The notes under the pieces are model-generated. The model was not told the origin of the DNA. It saw nothing but the letters and a program-made list of their open reading frames with translations, and searched no databases. 35,550 bases of DNA, from positions 1 through 35,550 of the forward strand of contig JARGOZ010000068.1 in the NCBI GenBank assembly GCA_029213025.1, given 5' to 3'. Shown here piece by piece: positions 9,633 through 15,865 of the stretch. Source of the DNA: Verrucomicrobiales bacterium (GTDB taxonomy: Bacteria > Verrucomicrobiota > Verrucomicrobiia > Verrucomicrobiales > DEV007). The position numbers were made by a program, and so were the translations under genes. The stretch's first letter is position 1, and each line of letters begins with the position of its first letter.

Positions 9633-9660
9633 TTGCGCCTGTTCGGATATTTAGTAAACT
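9633..9660 (+). promoter_or_regulatory. Candidate promoter of a small transcription unit
   Basis: TTGCGC (9633-9638) and TAAACT (9655-9660) are separated by 16 bases on the plus strand. No annotated plus gene precedes the strong terminator at 9824-9869, so a promoter is needed here to explain that terminator. The transcript would be about 200 nt. Confidence 0.35.
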
Positions 9661-9678
9661 TAACTATCAGAAGGGGAC

Positions 9679-9746
9679 GTCAGTTACTTTTTCTGAAAAT
9701 TTCCGCAAAACTTTTCACGTCAGTAAAAATTTTACTTTGTCAGTAA
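9679..9746 (+). repeat. Three phased GTCAGTWA direct repeats
   Basis: GTCAGTTA at 9679-9686, GTCAGTAA at 9719-9726 and GTCAGTAA at 9739-9746 have starts 40 and 20 bases apart. The first two share the longer ACGTCAGT. The multiples of 20 put all copies on nearly the same face of the helix, as for co-operative binding sites. A palindrome, AGTAAAAATTTTACT (9723-9737), lies between the second and third. The cognate factor is unknown. Confidence 0.55.
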
Positions 9747-9760
9747 GGATTGGGGAATGA

Positions 9761-9817
9761 ATGAAACTTAAGATCGCCTGGCTGGTAATTTTGATTTTCA
9801 GGATTTCCCCGAGTTGA
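9761..9817 (+). CDS. Putative 18-aa hydrophobic peptide
   Basis: ATG 9761 opens an 18-codon frame encoding MKLKIAWLVILIFRISPS, ending at TGA 9817. A GGGGA run five bases upstream and AAGGA a little further up could serve as ribosome binding site. A basic start followed by a nine-residue hydrophobic core resembles small membrane peptides such as the Ibs-type type I toxins of enterobacteria; this is likeness of composition and length, not demonstrated homology. The frame is closely followed by an intrinsic terminator (9824) and preceded by a candidate promoter (9633), so it would be the only frame of a short RNA. An alternative is that the RNA is non-coding or is a leader of nuoB. Confidence 0.3.
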   Translation: MKLKIAWLVILIFRISPS

Positions 9818-9823
9818 GGGTAG

Positions 9824-9869
9824 TCGCGGTCCGGGTCATTGGCAGGTGCCCGGGCCGCGATTTTTTTTT
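9824..9869 (+). terminator. Strong intrinsic terminator upstream of nuoB
   Basis: The arms 9824-9836 and 9848-9860 pair over 13 positions (two G-U) around an 11-base loop and are followed by nine T residues (9861-9869). The orientation is plus, yet no established plus gene lies upstream: both neighbouring genes to the left are on the minus strand. It therefore terminates the small unit starting near 9667 or acts as an attenuator ahead of nuoB. Confidence 0.82.
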
Positions 9870-9877
9870 CGGGATGA

Positions 9878-9899
9878 CTTTGTGAAAAATTTCACAAAG
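9878..9899. promoter_or_regulatory. Perfect CRP/FNR-family-like operator
   Basis: CTTTGTGAAA and TTTCACAAAG form a perfect 10-bp inverted repeat separated by AA. The core is exactly TGTGA-N6-TCACA (9881-9896), the consensus half-sites of CRP. Its centre is about 48 bases upstream of the predicted nuoB transcription start and 67 upstream of the ATG. Which CRP/FNR-family regulator binds is not known. Confidence 0.55.
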
Positions 9900-9902
9900 C
9901 CC

Positions 9903-9930
9903 TTGCTACCGACTTTGCGAGACGTAATCT
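9903..9930 (+). promoter_or_regulatory. Candidate nuoB promoter
   Basis: TTGCTA (9903-9908) and TAATCT (9925-9930) are spaced by 16 bases, just downstream of the CRP-like palindrome. Transcription would begin near 9937, giving a short leader before ATG 9956. Confidence 0.4.
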
Positions 9931-9955
9931 TCCATTAATCGGTCTTTCGGATCCG

Positions 9956-10474
9956 ATGTCTGTTATGACAACCACACAACATGCTGCCTACGATACCAAA
10001 GTTGAGGGAAACATCGTTTTCACTCAGGTAGATACCGCGATCAACTGGATGCGGAAAAATTCAGTTTGGCCTATGCCGATGGGTTTGGCTTGCTGTGCGA
10101 TTGAGTTAATGGGCTCAGCCTCGTCACGCTACGACATCTCCCGTTTCGGGGCGGAAGTGATGAGATTTTCCCCCCGTCAGGCTGACGTGATGATTGTGGC
10201 CGGCACAGTAACCTACAAGATGGCTCTTGCTGTGAAGCGGATCTGGGACCAGATGCCGGAGCCTAAATGGTGCATCGCCATGGGTGCCTGTGCATCATCG
10301 GGTGGAATGTACCGGTCCTACGCGGTTCTCCAGGGAATCGACAATTTAATTCCGGTTGATGTCTATATTTCCGGATGCCCACCCCGCCCCGAGGCGGTTC
10401 TCGAAGGCCTCATGCGGCTTCAAAAGAAAATTGAAGCTGAAAAATCCGCAACCAGCCAATTTAAGAAATCCTAG
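9956..10474 (+). CDS. nuoB: NADH-quinone oxidoreductase subunit B
   Basis: The 172-aa product is a full-length NuoB, the peripheral-arm subunit that holds cluster N2 and passes electrons to quinone. The four [4Fe-4S] ligands are all visible: the cysteine pair in GLACCAIE (residues 45-46), the cysteine in MGACASSGG and that in SGCPPRPEA. The quinone-site environment ([18 protein letters not shown]) is conserved. nuoC follows after 19 bases. nuoA would normally precede it and nuoD follow nuoC, but upstream lies a regulatory gap and downstream a TIR gene, so the remaining complex I genes must be elsewhere. Confidence 0.97.
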   Translation: MSVMTTTQHAAYDTKVEGNIVFTQVDTAINWMRKNSVWPMPMGLACCAIELMGSASSRYDISRFGAEVMRFSPRQADVMIVAGTVTYKMALAVKRIWDQMPEPKWCIAMGACASSGGMYRSYAVLQGIDNLIPVDVYISGCPPRPEAVLEGLMRLQKKIEAEKSATSQFKKS

Positions 10475-10493
10475 CCGGTCCTTCTTCCGAAAT

Positions 10494-11060
10494 ATGAGTT
10501 CTGCAAATACACTGGCTTCCCAATTTGGCTCCGCCATTATCGAGCAAATCGATTTCCGCGATGAAACAACGCTGATTGTCGATCAAGAATCAGCAAAAGA
10601 AATTCTCCGGTTTTGTCGGGATGAGTTGAAATTTGACTACCTTGTTGATATCAGCAGCCTCGACAACCTGGGCACAGAGCCTCGCTGGGAAATGGTTTAT
10701 GAGCTCTGTCAGCTCGGCAACGGGACCAACGAACACCTCCGTATCAAATACGCCCTTGGTGAAAACGAAAAGGCGGACAGCGTTTGCGACCTCTGGGCCA
10801 CTGCCAACTGGCACGAGAGAGAGGTTTATGACATGATGGGAATTGAGTTTACAGGTCACCCTGATCTTCGGAGAATTCTGATGTGGGAAGGATTCCCTTT
10901 TTTCCCGCTTCGAAAAGATTTCCCTCTGGCCGGTCGCGAAAGCGAAATGCCCGATGTGGCATTTACCGACCGGGCCCCTCTCGAAGGCGGCCCTTTTGTC
11001 ACCTCCCCGACTTCTGCCAGCACAGTCCACCGCGAGCCACGCTCACGGGATATGAAGTAG
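10494..11060 (+). CDS. nuoC: NADH-quinone oxidoreductase subunit C
   Basis: The 188-aa product carries the NuoC 30-kDa-subunit signature WHEREVYDMMGIEFTGHPD, then LRRILMWEG and PLRKDFPL. The open frame extends upstream inside nuoB, but ATG 10494 gives the usual length and lies 19 bases after the nuoB stop. NuoC is not fused to NuoD here. It sits in the hydrophilic arm next to NuoB and NuoD. The C-terminal tail after PLRKDFPLAGR is short and poorly conserved, as in many homologues. Confidence 0.95.
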   Translation: MSSANTLASQFGSAIIEQIDFRDETTLIVDQESAKEILRFCRDELKFDYLVDISSLDNLGTEPRWEMVYELCQLGNGTNEHLRIKYALGENEKADSVCDLWATANWHEREVYDMMGIEFTGHPDLRRILMWEGFPFFPLRKDFPLAGRESEMPDVAFTDRAPLEGGPFVTSPTSASTVHREPRSRDMK

Positions 11061-11127
11061 GCCGGGCCCCTCGTCTTTGTGAAAAGAGTTGAATTTCGGT
11101 GTGAATGCAAGTCATTGAAGGCGTGAT

Positions 11128-12585
11128 ATGCCCGAAATGAGCTACCGAATTCCCATCCCTGATCGCAACTTCAATTTCTTTTTAAGTCACGCGACAGAAG
11201 ACAAGGAATCATTTGCAGAGCCGCTAAAGCATTGGGCGGAAAGGGCGGATATGACCGTCTTCTACGACTCCCAAAGCATCGTAGGGGACATCAACGATGT
11301 GATTTCCGAAGCTATAGGGAACTCCCGGGCAGGTGTTGTTGTCTGGTCAAAACGCTCCGTTGAATCCTCCTGGGTCAAATCTGAATACAATTGTTTCCTG
11401 GAAGAAGCGAAGTCTCCGGATTTTCAGATTGTTGAAATGGTGATCGAAGACTGCAAGCCACCCATGCAGTCCGACCTGCGGCGGAGAATCGATTGCCGAC
11501 AGGGCTTTGGTCCGGAGCAGGCGACTTTGCTCATAGAATCGCTTTTCTCGGATGAGACCCGTCCGGACATTTTCGGAATGCGTCCGGTGTACCTGGCCCG
11601 GGGAGGGCGTCCACATGAAGCACAAAAGTCTGAGACTGTTTCGAAAATGCTGACCCGTTTCGGAATCCGCGTGGTCAGGGACGCCCCTCACAACGATTTT
11701 AGCAGAGAGCGGATCGGTGACATCATGAGAAGCTGCCGGGGAATGATCGCTCTCGTTCCGGAACGCCCCGGCCCCGGAACAACACCGTATATCCTCGCAG
11801 AAATCGCGATCGCCCGCGCCCAATCACTGCCAATGATGATCATTGTCGACGACAGCCTGAGCGGGGAAATCCTTTCCGACACGATGGACAAGGCGTTTCT
11901 AAGCGACGAACTGTTTCTTGAGGAACGAGGTAACTCCCCATTGCTGCTTGCTGCGCGGGAGATTCAGGAAAACTTGAATACCAATTGCACCGGTAAAATC
12001 GCTTCAGTCTGGCGAAAAACCGGGGAAGTTGAAGATGAATCGAGTCTGGCGGAAGCCATTCAACAGTTTACCGAAGAACTCCGTGCCCCGGAAAAACCTG
12101 CGAACTGTTTCTTCGGTCACGTCTATCGGTCCGAGCGAACCGGGTCGTACGAACTGGCTAAACGCTGTATCCAAAGTGTGGCCGGAATGCCCTGTTCGTC
12201 CGGAAACGATTTCCGGCAGGATCTGTCTGCTGACGCCGTTCAGCCTAATATTCTTCAGACAATCAAAAATGCCACGTTCGCAGTGTTTGATATTACCGAT
12301 GACGACATACCTCAAGAGCTGCAGGAGAGCTTACATACCCTGCCCGCGAATTGCCGGGAGTTCGTGCAGACCCGAAACTGGGCATTGAACACCACGATCG
12401 AAGCCGGGGCCGCTATGGGCGCTGGTATACCCGTCTATTTTGTAGCCGGCCTACCACCTCGTGAGCCGGTTTTCATGCTGCGAAACCAGCAGATTTACTG
12501 GTATAAAGACGATACCGACTTACTGGCACTGCTTCGAAAAATCTGCCAAACTCACCGAAGAATCACTGAAGCGTTTTCCGGTTAG
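11128..12585 (+). CDS. Three-domain TIR protein, probable NADase with two Rossmann-like sensor domains
   Basis: The 485-aa soluble protein starts at ATG 11128, preceded by GAAGGCG. Residues 14-145 form a TIR domain: FFLSHATEDK, the loop VFYDSQSIVGD, and SSWVKSEY, where W82 and E86 match the W-xxx-E catalytic glutamate of NAD-cleaving TIR domains. Residues about 150-290 form a second alpha/beta unit (VYLARGG, RGMIALVPERPG, YILAEIAIARAQSLPMMIIVDD). Residues about 325-470 form a third (CFFGHVYRS, ATFAVFDITDDD, EAGAAMGAGIPVYFVAG) that resembles nucleoside-deoxyribosyltransferase-like or TIR-like domains. Similar TIR proteins act in phage defence, where NAD+ is destroyed after sensing a signal. 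It lies 67 bases after nuoC and may be co-transcribed. The defence role is inferred; the identities of domains 2 and 3 are tentative. Confidence 0.75.
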   Translation: MPEMSYRIPIPDRNFNFFLSHATEDKESFAEPLKHWAERADMTVFYDSQSIVGDINDVISEAIGNSRAGVVVWSKRSVESSWVKSEYNCFLEEAKSPDFQIVEMVIEDCKPPMQSDLRRRIDCRQGFGPEQATLLIESLFSDETRPDIFGMRPVYLARGGRPHEAQKSETVSKMLTRFGIRVVRDAPHNDFSRERIGDIMRSCRGMIALVPERPGPGTTPYILAEIAIARAQSLPMMIIVDDSLSGEILSDTMDKAFLSDELFLEERGNSPLLLAAREIQENLNTNCTGKIASVWRKTGEVEDESSLAEAIQQFTEELRAPEKPANCFFGHVYRSERTGSYELAKRCIQSVAGMPCSSGNDFRQDLSADAVQPNILQTIKNATFAVFDITDDDIPQELQESLHTLPANCREFVQTRNWALNTTIEAGAAMGAGIPVYFVAGLPPREPVFMLRNQQIYWYKDDTDLLALLRKICQTHRRITEAFSG

Positions 12586-12595
12586 CTTCGATATC

Positions 12596-12811
12596 CTATT
12601 CGCTGGGAATCGCTGCATCCGGATGATAGCGGCGAAGTTGATCAAGCCACTTGGAGCGCTGGGTGATTCTGTGCTCCTTCCGCATCTCGCCTTCACGCTG
12701 TTTTTGCTCCAACCACACAGGACATTGAATCTCGATCGGATCGGGTGTTTTCCCCGTGATCATCTTCAATGCTTCATCCATCGAGATACTGTGGTGGTCT
12801 TTATAATTCAT
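12596..12811 (-). CDS. Small charged protein coupled to kinase-like gene
   Basis: This 71-aa hypothetical product begins at ATG 12811 inside the end of the kinase-like gene, with an 11-base overlap in another frame, which indicates translational coupling. It is polar and charged (WLEQKQREGEMRKEHRITQRSKWLDQLRRY), with no signal peptide or membrane segment and only one cysteine. No family is recognised. It ends 10 bases from the convergent TIR gene stop. A partner or regulator of the kinase-like protein is possible from the overlap alone. Confidence 0.6.
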   Translation of the reverse strand: MNYKDHHSISMDEALKMITGKTPDPIEIQCPVWLEQKQREGEMRKEHRITQRSKWLDQLRRYHPDAAIPSE

Positions 12812-13379
12812 CTAAGTTAGAATCCTTCAATTCCCGTTGAATTGCAAACTCGTTTGTGAATTTTGTCACATTTTTTGATCTTGTGATCACAAGATCGAAG
12901 GCGGAGACTCCCGTGCGGGTTCTCACCAAATTTCTGGGGTGGGCATCGGCGATTACGATGTCCAATTGCTCGCTATACCATCCTTTGATATGTGGCAACA
13001 CACATTTCATTCCTCTGGACTTAAAAAAATTCTCAATCTCGCCCAAATCAGGGTCCTCACCCTCCATAATTGGTTGACTGATAAGGGGAATCACACGTTC
13101 ATCCTCTCCGATACAAACTCCTTCGAGGCGAAAATCATCGTGAAAAAGTGCGTTGTGAATCCATTTGCGATCCAAATAGGCTTCGACACTTTTCTCATCG
13201 ATCAGAGTCATCTCCCCATCCGGACCAATTCCGATGGTTTTCGGACTTACAGCGGCCTTAAAGACCCTGCCATCCTGAAACCACACCTGATGTTCCGCGC
13301 CGGCAAAGTCATAGTTTTCGTTGAGAGGGAAAACCCGGTTTTCCGACTCAGCCCATTGAAGCAGATCTTTAGCGTCCAT
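12801..13379 (-). CDS. Small protein-kinase-fold protein, polyvalent-kinase-like
   Basis: The 192-aa product has the minimal features of a protein-kinase fold resembling the kinase domain of phage polyvalent proteins. K41 in VFKAAV fits the ATP lysine; VIPLISQPIMEGEDP fits the hinge; D145-AHPR-N150 has the Asp and Asn spacing of a catalytic loop; D162 in AFDLVI fits the metal-binding aspartate. The glycine-rich loop is weak (FAGAEHQVWF). It is 28 bases downstream of dxs on the same strand and overlaps a 71-aa gene by 11 bases. Substrate unknown. It could be a small-molecule or protein kinase, or a toxin-like module; family placement is by motif only. Confidence 0.6.
   Translation of the reverse strand: MDAKDLLQWAESENRVFPLNENYDFAGAEHQVWFQDGRVFKAAVSPKTIGIGPDGEMTLIDEKSVEAYLDRKWIHNALFHDDFRLEGVCIGEDERVIPLISQPIMEGEDPDLGEIENFFKSRGMKCVLPHIKGWYSEQLDIVIADAHPRNLVRTRTGVSAFDLVITRSKNVTKFTNEFAIQRELKDSNLDEL
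12855..12896. promoter_or_regulatory. Two adjacent palindromes inside the kinase-like gene
   Basis: Positions 12855-12870 read TGTGA-N6-TCACA, the same half-sites and spacing as the palindrome ahead of nuoB. Six bases further, 12877-12896 is a perfect 20-bp palindrome, GATCTTGTGATCACAAGATC. Both are in the coding sequence, 44-85 bases upstream of the 71-aa gene's start. They may be an internal operator, or coincidence imposed by coding. Confidence 0.35.
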
Positions 13380-13407
13380 TGATATTTTAGACTCACCAAA
13401 GGAAAGT

Positions 13408-15321
13408 CTATGCAGCTACCGTGGCTCTTTTCGGGAGATGCGCCAATACCTTTTTTACTGCGGTTTCGGCAGACATTCCGTGTTTATTGCGCAGAATATC
13501 AACTTTCCCATGTTCCACGAATTCATCGGGCCATCCAATCCGCTCCACCGGTGTATGAATCCCGGCATCATGCAGCGCCTCAATGACCGCAGCTCCGAAT
13601 CCGTTCTTCAGAGTGTGATCCTCAAATGTGCAGAGAACCTGACATTTTCCGGCAAAGTCTTTTAAACATTCTTCGTCGAGCGGTTTGATCCATCTCGGAT
13701 TAATCAGCGCCACAGAATATCCTTTTTCTTCGAGGATCGCTTTCGTCTGCTCAGCCATCTCGAACATGTTACCAAGTCCGATCAGGGCGACATCTGCTCC
13801 ATCCGCGACAATTTCAGCCTTCCCGATCTCCAGCATCTGCGGTTCGGCCTTAATTTCGGCACCGACGCCTTCTCCTCTCGGATAGCGAATCGCTGAAGGA
13901 CCGTCGTTGTAGTTTGCCATCGTCCACAGCATGTCGACAAATTCATCCTCATCTTTGGCCTGCATCAAAACCCAGTTGGGAATGTGCCGCATATATCCAA
14001 TATCGAACAATCCGTGATGAGTGGGGCCGTCATCACCACTCAACCCGGCGCGGTCCATACAAAGACGAACCGGCAGATTCTGAATGCCTATATCATGAAC
14101 AGCCATATCGTAGGCACGCTGGAAAAAAGTGGAGTAAATGGTCAGGAACGGTTTCAGTCCCTGAACGGCTTGACCGCAGGCAAATAGAGCCGCGTGCTCC
14201 TCGGCGATGCCGACATCAAAATATTTTTCCGGAACCTGTTTCTGAAATTCCACCAGCCCGGTGCCGTTTGGCATTGCTGCGGTGATCGCCACTATCCCTT
14301 CGTCACAGGAAGCAAACTTGCCGAGCTTTTGCCCGAAAATTTGCGAGTAGGTCGGTTTGCCGGAAGGCGGCGTTTCGCCGGTCTCAGTTTTATAGGGCCC
14401 AAGACCATGAAACTTCATCGGATTCGCTTTCGCAGGTTCGTAGCCCCTGCCTTTTTCGGTGATAATGTGAAGAATCACCGGCTCATCCTGTTCTTTCAGA
14501 AATTCAAAAGTCTTCACCAGCAGGTCTACGTCGTGACCGTCTATGGGCCCGTAATAATGGAGTCCGAATTTCTCAAACAGCACATTGGGAAAAAGAAGAT
14601 TTTTGGCTCCTTCCTCTACGCGATGAGCGATCCCCCGAACCCCTTTTCCGGCGATTTTTTCAACAAAACCGGCCGCTTTGTCCCGGATATGATCGAAAGT
14701 GGAACTGGTTTGCAGCGCGTGGAAATATTTTGCCACCGCTCCGACATTGCGGTCGATCGACCACTCATTGTCGTTCAGAACGAGGATAAACTTCTTCGTC
14801 GTTGCTGCGATGTTATTAAGCGCTTCAAAGGTCGGTCCACAGGTAAAGGCAGCATCTCCGGCGACGGCCACGACATGCTCATCGGTGCCTTTCAAATCGC
14901 GGGCGGCAGCCATGCCGAGAGCCGCTGAAACCGCTGTTCCGGCGTGCCCGGCGCCGTAACAGTCATGATCACTTTCCGTCCGGAGGAGAAATCCGTTCAA
15001 TCCCTGATAGGTACGAATGGTATCGATTTGATCCCACCTGCCGGTCAGCATTTTATGGACGTATCCCTGGTGGCTTACATCGAAAACAAATTTATCCTCC
15101 GGCGTATGAAACACACGGTGCATGGCGATGGAAAGCTCTACCACACCGAGGTTGGGCCCGAGGTGGCCGCCGGTTTTGGAAAGAGAACGGATCAAAGTCC
15201 GCCGGATTCGTTCCGCCAGTTTCGGTAAGTCTTCCACAGGTAAAGCCTTTACCTCATCGCCACAGGTGGCTTTGGGCAGGTCTTCTTCCGGAATATCAGT
15301 AAATTCAAAAGAGTTCTCCAT
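13408..15321 (-). CDS. dxs: 1-deoxy-D-xylulose-5-phosphate synthase
   Basis: The 637-aa enzyme condenses pyruvate and glyceraldehyde 3-phosphate with thiamine diphosphate, the first step of the MEP isoprenoid pathway. Family features include SKTGGHLGPNLGVVELS, YGAGHAGTAVSAALGMA, the ThDP region with D156 and LNDNEWSI, the second-half DRAGLSGDDGPTHHG, and YPRGEGVG. The usual GDG of the ThDP motif is GDA (155-157) and the following GG is CG, a variant. ATG 15321 is chosen because the open frame before it lies in xseB and because it overlaps the xseB stop by 17 bases. No ispA lies between xseB and dxs, unlike many operons. Confidence 0.95.
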   Translation of the reverse strand: MENSFEFTDIPEEDLPKATCGDEVKALPVEDLPKLAERIRRTLIRSLSKTGGHLGPNLGVVELSIAMHRVFHTPEDKFVFDVSHQGYVHKMLTGRWDQIDTIRTYQGLNGFLLRTESDHDCYGAGHAGTAVSAALGMAAARDLKGTDEHVVAVAGDAAFTCGPTFEALNNIAATTKKFILVLNDNEWSIDRNVGAVAKYFHALQTSSTFDHIRDKAAGFVEKIAGKGVRGIAHRVEEGAKNLLFPNVLFEKFGLHYYGPIDGHDVDLLVKTFEFLKEQDEPVILHIITEKGRGYEPAKANPMKFHGLGPYKTETGETPPSGKPTYSQIFGQKLGKFASCDEGIVAITAAMPNGTGLVEFQKQVPEKYFDVGIAEEHAALFACGQAVQGLKPFLTIYSTFFQRAYDMAVHDIGIQNLPVRLCMDRAGLSGDDGPTHHGLFDIGYMRHIPNWVLMQAKDEDEFVDMLWTMANYNDGPSAIRYPRGEGVGAEIKAEPQMLEIGKAEIVADGADVALIGLGNMFEMAEQTKAILEEKGYSVALINPRWIKPLDEECLKDFAGKCQVLCTFEDHTLKNGFGAAVIEALHDAGIHTPVERIGWPDEFVEHGKVDILRNKHGMSAETAVKKVLAHLPKRATVAA

Positions 15322-15661
15322 CTTCACCAAAGAAGTCGTCGTTTTCAGAGGATACGCTTGTATTTTCTTTTTGTTTCTGCGGCACCTCGGAAATCGGAGC
15401 AGTGTCGTCATCGCCGAATTGCTCCAAAACCACGGTACCGTCTTTCTTTTTCCGAATCAGATCAATTCGACCCTGAGCCTCATCCAGACGTTTTTCGCAG
15501 ATTTCATACAGAGAAATCCCCTCTTCGTAGTTTTTAATCAAATCATCAAGTGGAACCTGGTCGGAATCCATTCCCTGGATCAAAGATTCCAGCCGAGCCA
15601 TAGCCTCCTCAAAAGGAAGTTCAGGGTCGGCAGTTGCTTTCTTTTCGGTTGTTTTTGGCAT
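15305..15661 (-). CDS. xseB: Exodeoxyribonuclease VII small subunit
   Basis: The 118-aa product starts at ATG 15661. Residues about 15-75 form the XseB helical hairpin: LPFEEAMARLESLIQGMDSD, VPLDDLIKNYEEGISLYEICEKRLDEAQ. This subunit assembles around XseA to make exonuclease VII, which degrades single-stranded DNA. The C-terminal 40 residues are acidic and probably disordered, longer than the usual 70-80-aa XseB. The stop lies inside the dxs start region with a 17-base overlap. xseA is not in the window. Confidence 0.92.
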   Translation of the reverse strand: MPKTTEKKATADPELPFEEAMARLESLIQGMDSDQVPLDDLIKNYEEGISLYEICEKRLDEAQGRIDLIRKKKDGTVVLEQFGDDDTAPISEVPQKQKENTSVSSENDDFFGEDGELF

Positions 15662-15865
15662 GCAAACGTGGAAAACGGTGATCTCTAAATTCAACCGGAT
15701 GCCGGGTGGTTACAAGCCTTTTGATAAAAAACCCATCGGTAAGTAATTCTTACAAATTGTAGATTCATTGTCAGTCCATTTATTACAAGATATTCACTGG
15801 ATCTAAAAAAATGTCTTCAGGTGGCGAGTGGACCACCTCTCAGTTATCGTCCAGAATTCGACCAC

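Noticed and set aside
9761..9870. Riboswitch or cis-leader controlling nuoB
   Set aside because: The terminator is followed by a separate promoter and a CRP-like site for nuoB, so an independent small unit explains it as well. No known aptamer was recognised.
10356..10493. N-terminal extension of NuoC reading within nuoB
   Set aside because: It overlaps the nuoB coding region in another frame and the extra residues are unlike NuoC; ATG 10494 fits better.
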